From positions 4,692,716-4,756,715 of the forward strand of contig CP053163.1 in assembly GCA_014607495.2 (NCBI GenBank): a stretch of 64,000 nucleotides of DNA. The letters run 5' to 3'. This document shows, piece by piece, positions 31,600-42,373 of this stretch. Within the stretch, counting starts at the first letter, position 1, and each line of letters begins with the position of its first letter. Below the pieces are notes generated by a model. That model saw only the letters and a list, made by a program, of their open reading frames with translations. It was not told the DNA's origin and did not search any database. The position numbers and the translations under genes are program-made. The stretch is from Carposina sasakii (Eukaryota > Arthropoda > Insecta > Lepidoptera > Carposinidae).

Positions 31600-31800
31600 C
31601 ATGTTTTACGAAACAGGTTCTGGGTTCGAACCCCGGTAGGTGCGAACATAGATATTATGAATATCGAGTTTCAGATTCATGGATGTTTCTTTAATTATAT
31701 AGGTATGCATTATAGATATATACCGTTACTCACAGGACACATTATGGGGTTAGGTTAGTTATCTTTATGTGGGACTAGGTTAATGTGTTGCTAAGTATGT
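31600..31800 (+). mobile_element. tRNA-derived SINE, copy b
   Basis: GGTTCGAACCCCGGTAGGTG, ATTCATGGATGTTTC and TATGTGGGACTAGGTTAATG, as at 28945. Confidence 0.75.
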
Positions 31801-32003
31801 TTACTTAGTTTCTGCTCTCGTTTTATTTACTTTCTATGAACAAACGTGGTTAGGCTATCTCTTCTATGTGCTTCCTTTATGTCTCTTAGCAGCGCGGCAG
31901 CGAGGACAATCCACCCATTTATTGGTGGGTAACACCGTTGCCCTTCAGACCTGTACCGAACTATACAACTACATGCATGTACAAACTTACGTATATTACC
32001 TAC

Positions 32004-32210
32004 TAGTGCACGCTCGCGACTGCGTCCGCGTGGACTGCAGAAAAAATAAAATGTCGAAATTATCCGGGATAAAAAGTAGCCTATATGTTAAGTGGGACCT
32101 GTCACAATATATTCCTGAAAACTGCATCGAAATCGGTTCAGCTGTTTCTGAGATTAGCGTGCACAAACATCGACTTGTTACAATTTTATAATATGTATAT
32201 AGAATAGATG
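32004..32210 (+). mobile_element. SINE-like repeat, CTAGTGGACGCCCGCGAC family
   Basis: CTAGTGCACGCTCGCGACTG, AATGTCGAAATTATCCGGGA, AAAACTGCATCGAAATCGGT and TGAGATTAGCGTGCACAAAC in order. The 107-codon frame here is repeat read-through. Confidence 0.75.
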
Positions 32211-32444
32211 ATAAATGGAGATACATGGATCTTATTATCAGACAATTTGATTTATTTCATTAGCATATAACGACTAAGGGCCGATTTCTTCAATTCAATT
32301 TAATTAATTTATTTTGCACAAAATAAGGTAGATATAGAGGATGTTAAGAAGATTCTTCAATGGTCAGATAGATGTTCTAAAGGAAAAAGTTGATGCTGAT
32401 CAAGTTTTAGAAAGGTAACAGCAATTTATCCTTGAGATTATTAT

Positions 32445-32700
32445 AAAAGGTATATGTTAAGCGAAACGCAATGAAATTTTCCCACTATAAACCGAAATTA
32501 CCTTTTATTTTGACGAAAAAAATGTCGAAATTATCCAGGATAAAAATATTTTCCCGGGATAAAAAGTAGCCTATGTGTTAATACAGGGTGTCAGCTAACT
32601 CCATACCAAATTTTATTAAAATCACTGCAGCCGTTTTTACGTGAAAGACTAATAAACATCAATCTATCCATCCATAATTTCAAACTTTCGCGCTTATAAT
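32445..32700 (+). mobile_element. Mixed MITE and SINE fragments
   Basis: GGTATATGTTAAGCGAAACG is a scrap of the palindromic MITE at 17162. AATGTCGAAATTATCCAGG and TTTTCCCGGGATAAAAAGTA belong to the 40304 SINE. ATACAGGGTGTCAGC starts a further unassigned piece. Confidence 0.5.
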
Positions 32701-32844
32701 ATTACGATCGTAGCAAGATAAAAATGTGATTTAAAGGATAAGTTCTTTGTCGTAAACTTTTTTAGCATTTCATTTTTAACATACCCCTACACACTATACT
32801 AAGAGAAAGGAGAACTTTATTATGTCTTATCTTGCCTTACGTTA

Positions 32845-33105
32845 CACCACACACAAACTCATCAGCCCATAGCAGTCCACTGCTGGACGTAGGCCTCCCG
32901 CGAGGCACGCCACAAGGGGGGTCATAGGGGGGTTTTTGCCCATAGAGGCGTGATCGCTGGGCAAGAGTTGTGACCGCAGTGTGATTTTCAGACAATATTG
33001 TCTACATGGGAGCCGCTGCTGCCCAGAAACCTTTAATCGTCTCTTTCGATACCCACGGGCAGGCATGGGGTGGTACAAATTTTACTCTACCGACACCATA
33101 CGGCC
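32845..33105 (-). mobile_element. LINE-tailed short element, nearly full length
   Basis: Minus-strand copy: the plus strand reads ATCAGCCCATAGCAGTCCAC through GGCACGCCACAAGG, CACTG, AGACAATATTGTC and CTACCGACACCATACGGC. ACACAAA flanks both ends as a possible short duplication. Confidence 0.75.
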
Positions 33106-33429
33106 AATGTTACACAAATTTCACTGACGTTAACATGTAATAACAAACAAACATTTCACTCAAAACAAAAAGTTAAACACTCGCATTTGCAGTTGCGCAA
33201 ATTGTAGCTAAATTCGATTCCGAAGTCATTATTCAATTGGATGTGAATACACTTTTATTGTACAATCTAATCATCTCTGTGAAATGATGGAGTCTGGAAA
33301 CTTTCTCAAGTAATTTTTAATTGAATTCTATCTGTTCATCTGTGACATGAAGGAAACACAGAGTGGAGCTGTCATGGTAGAATGTATCTTTTGAGTTGAT
33401 AGTTGGTAGTGATCCTGTTTACCATAAGA
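33106..33429. other. Unassigned interval
   Basis: No gene or clear repeat. Confidence 0.3.
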
Positions 33430-33545
33430 TAGGTAATTTTTTAATCCCGGTAGGGGCAAACAAAATGAATGGGTTTGTTTCCGAGTCATGAAGGTTTGGA
33501 TGGATCTATCTGGGTAAATATATATTTATTTACCGTCGCTAAGTA
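33430..33545 (+). mobile_element. tRNA-derived SINE fragment, copy c
   Basis: AATCCCGGTAGGGGCAAACA, GGTTTGTTTCCGAGTCATGA and TTTACCGTCGCTAAGTAGGT. The 5' tRNA-like part is lost. Confidence 0.6.
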
Positions 33546-33735
33546 GGTATACATACGAGTACACTATGCGTGGAAGTAGATACGACTAATACTTTAGGGC
33601 CCAAAGACAACCTCACCTGCCCGTGGTGCACCCTGCTATTAACGGACGAGGCTCTGTCGCTAATAGCTGGCACGTAAACATTTCCTATGGGATTGGTTAC
33701 CGCCCCATGATTACGTAAAAGCAATAGCAGAGCCG

Positions 33736-33866
33736 AAGCAAAGCGATAGCGAAAATTGTACAATATTCGCCTTGAAATGTCAAAGTTCCTTTGAAATACA
33801 TTTTACGTAATACGAATTTGACAAGCAATCAGCGATTTTTGTACAATTTTCGCTATCGCTTTGCTT
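33736..33866. repeat. Hairpin with 28-bp perfect arms
   Basis: AAGCAAAGCGATAGCGAAAA at 33736 pairs exactly with its inverse at 33839-33866, 75 bp apart. A copy of the right side recurs at about 45515-45570 with TAGTTAGGTACAACGGGGGC. Probably part of a MITE whose ends I cannot fix. Confidence 0.7.
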
Positions 33867-34938
33867 TTGCTAGTTAGGTAACAAGGGGGCCGGTCGCTAG
33901 TCGGTGCTGCTAATAAACCGCGTATAAAGTTACAACTCAGTTAAATAAAACTAATGAAAGCAAAATATATGGAATTATGAAATAATTATAATTATGAAAT
34001 ATATGGAAGTATGTTAGTAATCGGGGTTACTACAAAAACGCGTCTAATGTTAGATATCGTTTAAAAAATAACATTTACAACAAAATTTATGGAATAACAG
34101 TAAAATTTAGGCAATGTTTAAATTATTTTGTAATACATAGCTTATGGGTACTATATTTAAAACTTTTTAATATCACGGTCCAATGTGTAAGGTAATATAC
34201 AGATATATACTTACAGTTGCTAACTTTTAATAATGACTACCTATGTATAACATGAGTGTAATAACAATTTAAATTTTGACATTCGTAATTATTTCGAATA
34301 CAAGTAGGTACCGGAATTTATACCAAAGTTATCTTACATACCAAGTTGTTCAATCAGACCAGTGTTGCCCAAACTTTTCGACGGTTTCCGAAAATTTTAG
34401 TGTTAACAGCCAAGCAATACGGCAGTATATAACTAACTGCTCACAAATTTTCTCGTTTAATGGGAAAAGTTTAAACAATTTACGAGTTGTTAAGTGTGTT
34501 AATGGTCATGACGTTTAAATTTCCCCGGCGAAACTCGATTCATTTTCGCCGGCTTGAGAACGAGATGGGGAATAGTTAGACATGGCAGGAGTGAGGGAGA
34601 AGATAATTGTGCCGATTTTTCATGGCCTATTGAAATTTGGGTACTTATCAGGCACTATTTGGCTGTTATTCATTTTTTCCCTAATGCAAACGCTGATTTT
34701 AGTATATATATTATTTGTAAGGATTACAAAGACTGCCGCATCTTCGTGGTACTAACTATTTAAGCTGTGATGTTAGGTACGTAGGTACAAAATCCGTTAA
34801 CAAAAACTCGTAACTAACATCCAGGCATCCAAAATACCTAAATAATTCCCCTTCACATTTTCACATAATTAGAATTCCTTAAGCTTAGAACAAGGCTGCG
34901 ACAGAGATTTCTGAAATACGCGAACTCATTTTTAACTT
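33867..34938. other. Unassigned interval
   Basis: No supported gene. Frames at 34276 and 34554 show no motif. Confidence 0.3.
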
Positions 34939-35169
34939 GGAGGGCAATCGCGCTAAATGACAACATTATCTTTCAACGAAACGTTTTTGGTATGGGTTAG
35001 CTTTGGTTTAGGTTTGATTTGACAGCGATTGAGACATTTTAAAAGATTTTTTTCCGCGTAAAACGTTGTTATAATTTTTTTGTGATAAGAATGTGCATAA
35101 ACATCAAAACGTTTTTGGGTGTGTTTGGTTTTATAATAAATACGTTTAATAACAGTGCGATTGCCCTCC
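34939..35169. mobile_element. MITE with GGAGGGCAATCGC ends
   Basis: GGAGGGCAATCGCGCTAAAT at the left; GTGCGATTGCCCTCC at the right. Two internal AAACGTTTTTGG(K)T words are also repeated. 231 bp with no coding capacity. Confidence 0.7.
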
Positions 35170-35344
35170 TGCTCTTTATGGATTAAGTTGCTCTTGCTCG
35201 GTTACCGGGGAATTTGACGTGTTCTTACGATAGGAGGGAATACTAATGTGATGGTGTATTTGGTTTATTTAGCATGGAATTTGGTTTAATGTAAGACCAA
35301 CTTTCTTTAGAGTGCCCATAAATCGTTTGCATGTGATGTAAGTG

Positions 35345-35540
35345 GGTAATACCTATGTTTTTAATTTTATGTGTCCCACTTCTAGGCAAAGGCCTGTTGA
35401 TGTTGCATCCAAAACATCCAAACATCCTGGGTTATGTCTGTCCCCTCTAGTAGAATTTCAATCCAGAGGTCATTCCGCCATCGCCGCCACGGCCAAACCT
35501 TACGCTGGCGTCCGTCATGTGCCACTCAGGATGATTTTAA
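35345..35540. mobile_element. Worn retroposon fragment
   Basis: GTCCCACTTCTAGGCAAAGG, CCTCTAGTAGAATTTCAATC and GTCATTCCGCCATCGCCGCC resemble a common lepidopteran retroposon end (an 'own copy' comparison is not available here). Low certainty. Confidence 0.35.
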
Positions 35541-35579
35541 ATTTTATTATTAGCCAGTAGTAAATATTTAATTTAATTT

Positions 35580-35843
35580 CGCCGCGTGACGCCGGCAGAG
35601 TAGAATTCGTACCACCCCATGTCTACCCGTGGGTTTCGTACGAGGCAATTAAGGGTTTCCGGGAGGTGAACAGCAGCGCCTCCCGTGTTGACAACATAGT
35701 CCAAAATACAAACTGCGGTCACCAACCCGCCTGTCCAGCGTGGTGACTATGCAAATACCCCCCATGGTAGCCTTGTGGCGTGCCTTGGGGGAGGCCTACG
35801 TCCAGCAGTGGACTGCAGTGGCTGATGATGATGATGATGAAGT
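35580..35843 (+). mobile_element. LINE-tailed short element, full-length copy
   Basis: Head GCCGCGTGACGCCGGCAGAG, then GGTTTCGTACGAGGCAATTA, GACAACATAGTCCAAAATAC, GCCTTGTGGCGTGCC and CAGCAGTGGACTGCAGTGGC, with a (TGA)n tail. Lacks the LINE-coding insert present at 50140. Confidence 0.85.
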
Positions 35844-35923
35844 ATTTAATGCAAGTATATAATGACACCTTTTGATAGAACCAGATTATTAATTCTCATT
35901 AAATCCTCATTTTACATTAAAAA

Positions 35924-36327
35924 AAAAACCCGACTGCTTAAAAAAGAACCAAATACATAATAAGTACATAATAAAAAAAACTGAAAAGAAAAAAAACAAG
36001 CACTTAGATGTCCGGTGGTCTAGAATTCTATAATATTATTATGGAATGAATACTATTGAGGAACATAAAATATTTTCTAATGATCGTAACATAACAACTG
36101 AACAGCCAGGATCCATTGAAATATTAGCTTGGCTGTCGGATAATGGATCCCGACTATTCAGTTGTTATGTTACGATCATTAGAAAATATTTTATGTTCCT
36201 CAATAGTATTCATTCCATAATAATATTATAGAATTCTAGACCACCGGACATCTAAGTGCTTGTTTTTTTATTTTTAGTTTTTTTATTATGTACATTATAT
36301 GGTTCTATTTTAAGCAGTCGGGTTTTT
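35924..36327. repeat. Long palindrome (fold-back element), 107-bp perfect arms
   Basis: Arms 35996-36102 and 36157-36263 are exact reverse complements by eye, around a 54-bp centre. Further out the two sides remain related, ending in AAAAACCCGACTGCTTA (35924) and its inverse (36311-36327). The centre has its own facing GGATCCATT/AATGGATCC. No protein. As RNA it would form one long hairpin. Confidence 0.92.
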
Positions 36328-37325
36328 GGATTTTTAAAATTATGTTTTTTTATTTTATACTTTTTTGTTATGAGTACCTAGCTGCAAGAAACATGCTCAA
36401 CATGCTCGGCAGCAAGAAGTTTTCGTCTTGCTGCTGTATAAAAACTTATATGTGAAAATGGTTGTTACGCAACTTTCAATCGATATAGATCCTAAACAGT
36501 TGGTCAAATCGAAAAATGTTGAGAGAAACCTAATAATGATTTTTAAATAAAATATTCAACGATACCCCACTCGATATAGTTTGTTGACTTAAATTTTTTC
36601 ATTTTTACAAAATGGCGTCCAGTAGTCGCCATATTCGATTTTCTCTAATGTCATGTCTTTAGTGACACTCCCCGAACTAAGAGGAATCGATTGACGTATG
36701 AATCATAAAAATCGGTCGAGGCTTTTGGTCTGTGTAGTGCTTCAAAATAACATACATACATAGGCTGTTAAACACAATACCACACTCCTTTGCGTCGCGC
36801 AGTCGGGTAAAATACGAGAATTTTTCAAAACGCTAATGTGTGTAGCACAAATTTCTACTTGACTTGCTACCTTGTAAATCTTTCATTTTCACGATGAATA
36901 ATATTTTTCGGTATCTTTTTGCTGCACAGGCAATCTTGCAAATGACTAAGTTGAATGTTGCTACTTACGTAAAGCCTGTTCTGGCACAGAATCAAAGGTA
37001 AATGATGTGAAAAGTAACCCGCATGTAAAAATGTCGCATTTTTCCTCAAGAATCTAAGCATTCTTAGGTATAATATTTTATACATTCTGCATTTTTCCTC
37101 AATATTTTTATGGTGTACGTAAAATTACTAACGTAAGTGGAATGGAATGAAGGGGAACTGTTTGTATCATATAAACTGCTACAAGTTGAAATAAATTGTC
37201 ATTGGGTCATATTTTATACCTACACTTTATTGAAATTTCTACGTGCCGAAATAAAAAGCTGATAATCATGCACCTAAAATGTCACTGACCTAATTGATAA
37301 ATAAAATAAATATGCTGTTATAATA
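36328..37325. other. Unassigned interval
   Basis: No supported gene. Contains GTCGCCATATTCGATTTTCT near 36623 and other sequence I cannot assign. Confidence 0.3.
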
Positions 37326-37327
37326 TA

Positions 37328-37527
37328 CAGAATGTTTTTTCGTTGCCACCCTTAACGAAGGATACATACTCTATACATCAAATAAAGTAAGTTAATGCCA
37401 AAAAGATGCTGGGAATAATATTTTGGGAACCAGATACTTCCCAGGTATGCTTCCATGGAAAAAAATTATCGTGATGGTGAGGAGATTCTGTAGTTTTCGG
37501 GAACGTTGACGACCAAAAATCACCCTG
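37328..37527 (+). mobile_element. MITE with CAGRRTG ends, copy b
   Basis: Exact 200-bp unit between TA and TA (37326-37327, 37528-37529). Starts CAGAATGTTTTTTCGTTGCC and ends CCAAAAATCACCCTG. Shorter than 4495-4865, lacking its middle. Lies 46 bp beyond the receptor stop. Confidence 0.8.
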
Positions 37528-37573
37528 TATATTAGTTATAATGAAAGTGCAGTAAAAATAAAATTCAACTGTT

Positions 37574-38776
37574 CTAATATATTACCGAAAAAATTGAGTA
37601 TGACGACTTCACGATTTTCAGATAAGACTCATACGACAATTCAATTACATTATGGCTCTTCATTTCCGTAGGTTTCTGTGAAAGCATCATTGCGACCAGC
37701 AGCAGCTCCTTTATCCTGCCGGAAGATTCCCCTTGACAGTTTTCCCATCCAGAAAAGTATATAGCCGTTCCTAATTTGTGGGCTTCAATGGTAATATCAC
37801 CTGCGTTGCACATAAACACTCCAGTAGTAACAAGTAACGTCATTCCCATAGTGACTATTGGTAAAGTATTAGTCAGAGTGCGATCAGTATTTACCATCTG
37901 CATCATTAGCAGAACAAGAACTGTAATATTAACCACTATCTGACCTGTAATGACAGCGCTGCACGTCAGCTGACAGTACCGTGTACACCACAGCGTGTCC
38001 GAATGCATTTTGATGCCAATTTTCACCCTCTGCTCGTATAAAATTTCTTTCTCGCGTTGACTGCAGTTCTTCTGAACTATCTTTTCTAAACTGTAGAAGT
38101 AGCTCTGTAGATTTTTGTACTGGTAACTCAGGCAAATCATCATCGATATTACTATTACATATACTGTGGATGCACGAAAAATAAATATCCACCATACGAA
38201 GTAGCTAATGACTCTGGTTATGTTGGCCGAAACTGATGGATCCTTTACATCCGGATAGAAAGTGAATACGGTGGTAAACGTGCCTTCGCCACTTATAACA
38301 TTCTGTAATCCTTCCAAGCCATAAGTGAGTAATGTCCCAAAACTTCCTATAAACCAGGCCATGGAATAAAATTTTATTTTCTTTACCATTTCTTTTTCAA
38401 TTTCAACATCGTTGTAAATATTTTTTAAAGCAATCGCCAAATTATAAAGTACTTTTCTAAAGTATTTTTTGTGGTATATTATACTTATATTGAAATAATA
38501 TAATATAGGATGTGATAAGCCAAACACTAGCCTATCGGAGCGTTGCTTTTCAGTCAAACCTTGCAAAGTGAAAAATGAAGCTAGCTCGCACAGTATGAAT
38601 AAAAAAATTATAACCATGACGAATTTGGATAAATATTTGTATATTTTCGCAAGAATATCCGTTGAATGCGGGTTCTCAATCCAAACTGAAGATAATCCCC
38701 AGAAATAAGCAAATTTTTCAACGTAATAGAAGATTTTTGTTGTAGGAGTTGTTTTGTAATTTTTTATGTCTTCCAT
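37574..38776 (-). CDS. Odorant receptor, single exon
   Basis: A 400-residue insect odorant receptor (7tm_6), a ligand-gated cation channel subunit that works with Orco in the dendrites of olfactory neurons. Hydrophobic segments lie near residues 50-70, 85-101, 137-157, 187-215, 272-294 and 303-325, with a last one at about 378-398. The C-terminal YESYLKIVKSSYSIFSVIY fits the conserved lepidopteran receptor tail, and 400 residues is normal for the family. The ATG at 38776 gives the usual short inside N-terminus. The frame is unbroken with no intron, while most moth receptor genes have several, so it may belong to an intronless lineage or be a retrocopy. Ligand unknown. A MITE occupies the region just 3' of the stop. 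Confidence 0.9.
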   Translation of the reverse strand: MEDIKNYKTTPTTKIFYYVEKFAYFWGLSSVWIENPHSTDILAKIYKYLSKFVMVIIFLFILCELASFFTLQGLTEKQRSDRLVFGLSHPILYYFNISIIYHKKYFRKVLYNLAIALKNIYNDVEIEKEMVKKIKFYSMAWFIGSFGTLLTYGLEGLQNVISGEGTFTTVFTFYPDVKDPSVSANITRVISYFVWWIFIFRASTVYVIVISMMICLSYQYKNLQSYFYSLEKIVQKNCSQREKEILYEQRVKIGIKMHSDTLWCTRYCQLTCSAVITGQIVVNITVLVLLMMQMVNTDRTLTNTLPIVTMGMTLLVTTGVFMCNAGDITIEAHKLGTAIYFSGWENCQGESSGRIKELLLVAMMLSQKPTEMKSHNVIELSYESYLKIVKSSYSIFSVIY

Positions 38777-38937
38777 ATTGGGTAACGTTTGTTACGTCTG
38801 GATAGGAAATGAATAGTTTACTCCATTACTCTGTCTTTTGAAGGTTGCTCTTCATTATAATTAAAGTTCCTGAAATTTCACACAGTTATTAGTTAAGTGC
38901 CTGAATCAAGATTTACTGCCGTATTATTAGTCGATCG

Positions 38938-39245
38938 GTCGTGTCGGCTTTCCGTCCCATCGGACTATGAGAGTAACGGAATAGAGAGTGCATCTGTGTT
39001 TGGGCACACATTTGTGCACTATAATATCTCCTGCGTACCTGGCCAATCTCCGTAGAGATTTATTTATTTATTTATTAAGACACACCAAGAGTATACACAT
39101 ATAAATTGAAGTATTATAGGTAATAAGGTATTTTGTCTTATGCGCATACCAATTAAGGGAATGTTCGTATTGCACCATAAATATAACATTCTTGGTCGCC
39201 TTGGCCGAAATACGGTCGGAGGTCATCATCATCATCTTCATCATC
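38938..39245 (-). mobile_element. Retroposon fragment, ATACGGTCGGAG family, with insertion
   Basis: GTGTCGGCTTTCCGTCCCAT through CTGGCCAATCTCCGTAGAGA, then an insertion, then GGTCGCCTTGGCCGAAATAC and (CAT)n. Matches 31295-31550 inverted. Confidence 0.7.
39060..39171 (-). mobile_element. Small insertion inside the 38938 repeat
   Basis: TTTATTTATTTATTTATTAA opens a segment of about 110 bp absent from the 31.3-kb copy. The T-rich start is the tail of a retroposon on the minus strand. Confidence 0.55.
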
Positions 39246-39309
39246 AGTCGATTAGCGATTCAATATAGTCAGCTTAGGTAATAGAAAATACATACGTACG
39301 TACATATAC

Positions 39310-39510
39310 TCACGGTTATATTCCCAAAAATGGGATAGCCAGAACTGAGAATCGCGAAGGAGATATTACAGCCACGTTTAGTGGGGTCAGATGTTAAATC
39401 AGTGTCAAGTTGCTAGTTCATCGCCTGAGAAAACGCCCTCAATTCATTAGTTGACTCTTACGACATGCACGGAAGGATATGCGGCAGATGTACTCGTAGT
39501 GAAGTCCGAA
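39310..39510 (+). mobile_element. SINE, GGGATAGCCAGAACTG family
   Basis: CCCAAAAATGGGATAGCCAG, AGCCACGTTTAGTGGGGTCA, TTCATCGCCTGAGAAAACGC and TTAGTTGACTCTTACGACAT. The most complete uninterrupted copy of the family here. Confidence 0.7.
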
Positions 39511-40303
39511 AATTAGTGGTAATTTGTAATTTATTGACTAAAATTAATATTTTTCGAAGACATTTATGTCACACCTCATACAACTGTACACAATATCCCC
39601 GAAAAATAAGGTATTTTTATGAATAAAATATAAAAGAGGATAAGTGCCATTGTAAAAAAATACGAGTACGAAGTGGAAATCAGTCCACGATTCAGACGTG
39701 AAATTGAGGTGAAATCAGTTATGCGACAGACTTAGTTTATTCAATACGAGTACAAAATTTTTTTACACTTTATGTTAAGTATTTATTTCTTGATTATTGT
39801 CATTATTTAGCGGAGCACTATGTTAACGTCATGAAGATTGTTTGAGAAGAGAATCTGTTGATGAGCATAGAATGAACATAGGTATAGTCAAGTAACATCG
39901 TCGTAATACAACTTCGTCTAGAATGAATGCCGAAGCAAACCAAAAACGGATCTACTAGTATAAAATTGGAAACTAGTGGTAATTAAACCAGAATTTGTTC
40001 GTTGAACAAATGACTACGTAATTAGCGCTGCATTGATTGCCTATAATAGCCGGGTTCAGGTTCATTTAAATGCTACGTAGTTATGCAGCTCTGGTATCTC
40101 TTGTTTGAATACTGCGTTAATTTGACAATGTGTGTTTTTTAATAATTCAAATTATTAACAAATAAACTAACTGTGAAAAATTGAACACCATTCAGCACTA
40201 ATTGAGTATGACGATTGCCTTCCTGTGAGTTTGAATTAATATTCTATTAAAGAAAATCTTTATTTATCTATTAATATAAATACACTATTAATTGTATTAT
40301 GTA
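39511..40303. other. Unassigned interval
   Basis: No gene or clear repeat. Confidence 0.3.
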
Positions 40304-40520
40304 CTAGTGGACGCCCGCGACTACGTCCGCGTGGACTGGCGAAAAAACAAAATGTCGAAATTATCCGGGATAAAAACATTTTCCCGGGATAAAATGTAGC
40401 CTATATTTTAAGTGGGACCTGTCACAATATGTTCATGAAAACTGCATCGAAATTGGTCCAGCCGTTTCTGAGATTAGCGTGCACAAACATCGATCCGTTA
40501 CTATTTTATTATATGTAAAG
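40304..40520 (+). mobile_element. SINE-like repeat, CTAGTGGACGCCCGCGAC family, good copy
   Basis: ACTAGTGGACGCCCGCGACT, AATGTCGAAATTATCCGGGA, GTGGGACCTGTCACAATATG, CGTTTCTGAGATTAGCGTGC and an AT-rich tail. Confidence 0.78.
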
Positions 40521-41039
40521 ATTGCTATACACTTAATTGTACCTACTATTAATTTCTATCACAAAATAACTGCCCTATGTGCGCGTGAATAGGCTCCCAT
40601 CACTCGAGTCATTCCGCTGCGTTTAACAATCATGTCCGACACAATCTCCTGGAACCCCTATCGAATACCCTATAATACATACCTACTATATTTAGACTTT
40701 ATAAGCACATTCTTGCCGCAATTTTGTATAATTATGTTCTATTAAATTATTTTTCTTTTCTTTTATCCGAATATGATTCAATGAAGTATGTATAAAGCTA
40801 AAGGTTTTGTATAATATGGTGGTACTACTAATTTCATAAATTTTCAAATTTGTATTCTTTCGAAAAACTGTTTTTTTTTAATAGAAAATTAAGGATACAT
40901 TTTGTTACCATAAATTAGTTATCTTCTAAGGCCGATTTTTCTAATGTTAAGATAACCTATCCGAAGATAGAGGCAGAATCATCTTTATCTTTTAAATTCA
41001 TAATGCTTAAGTTTAAATTAAGTTTGTTTATAGTATAAT

Positions 41040-41280
41040 ACTAGTAGACGTCCGCGACTCCGTCCGCGTGGACTGGGGAAAAAACAAAATGTCGAAATTA
41101 TCCGAGATAAAAACATTTTCCCGGGATAAAATGTAGCCTATATGTTAAGTAGGACCTGTCACAATATATTCCTGGAAAACTGCATCGAAATCGGTTTGGA
41201 GATTAGTTTTATTATCGTTTCTGAGATTAGCGTGCACAAACATCGATCCGTTACAATTTTATTACATGTATAGATAGATA
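41040..41280 (+). mobile_element. SINE-like repeat, CTAGTGGACGCCCGCGAC family
   Basis: ACTAGTAGACGTCCGCGACT through AAACTGCATCGAAATCGGTT. A short internal duplication (GGAGATTAG / TGAGATTAG) separates the two halves of the 3' part. Confidence 0.75.
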
Positions 41281-42373
41281 TCGTAGATAGTAAAGTATGT
41301 TGCAGTATGTTGCAGTGCTCTCTACAATAAATTATAACACAAACTCGAAGGCCTAAAACTACTTACAACTTCCATAAAATGAATCAAAAGGTCAGACGCG
41401 GACTCGTTGCCTTATAACATTCAATTTGTAACTTGTCACTTCTCCCTGGGCTTTTGTATGTTCATTGTTGTTTTCTATGATTGTATTGAACTAACTTTTA
41501 TCTTATTTTGTCAATAACATTATTGTACGATTGTAAAAAAATAGGTTCTCTTGGTTTAACCTCTTTTAAAGTACAATGAGCTTTTGAAGAAGTAATTCCA
41601 TAAAATTTGTTATATTTATAATGTTTGATTATTCGAGTACCTGTATATTCAATTTTACATTACGCTCTTATTGAATTGCGGTTCAATTTTACCAAAATGT
41701 AAGCCACCATTAGTTATTTTAGGTATAAACAGCAAACCACAACCACAAATACAAAATTAATATAACTCGTGACTTTCATTTAGATATTTCAAAATTTCAA
41801 CTAGTTTACTCGCGTGTCATGCGACGTAACTAAATGAGTGGAACCTAGAGGCGATATAGTTTTAATATCAATTTGCTTAGGTACTTATATGTAAAAGAAA
41901 AACTAAACCTGTATTAACACAGACATTCACTGACAGCAGGGTCGATTCCGGTAGTCACACTTAAACCTAAACCTAATCTTAGTCAAGTCTATCTCTCTCC
42001 GTTCTTAACATACCTATAAATGGCTGAGAGAGAAAAGGACAAGTAGGAGTAATTTTACGACCATATCGTCGACAAAACGAAACGTGCCACAAGTCATTTT
42101 TGCAAGTTTTAAAGATTTCTATGACCTGACAAAATTTCAGTTAAATGTAGTAAGAGAAAGTTCAAAAGTTTTGATACTTTATGTATGGCGCTAACTATTA
42201 GTTTATTGATAGTTAAATCAGAAAATTACAAAGTCCTAATGGTATGTAAAACAGAATTATTAAAGTAGTTTTCGGACTATACTCATGAATATCTATGATA
42301 CTCACTCATAGTTAACAACGGTATTTTTTTTTTTCCAAATTTTTCATGTGACACGTCTCGCTTCTTCTATATG
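41281..42373. other. Unassigned interval
   Basis: No gene or clear repeat recognised. Confidence 0.3.

Noticed and set aside
31868..32191. 107-codon frame
   Set aside because: Runs through the CTAGTG SINE; the protein-like part is repeat sequence.
36046..36231. 61-codon frame across the palindrome
   Set aside because: It follows from the palindrome itself; no start context, no motif.
37929..38195. 88-codon minus-strand frame
   Set aside because: Alternate frame of the odorant receptor.
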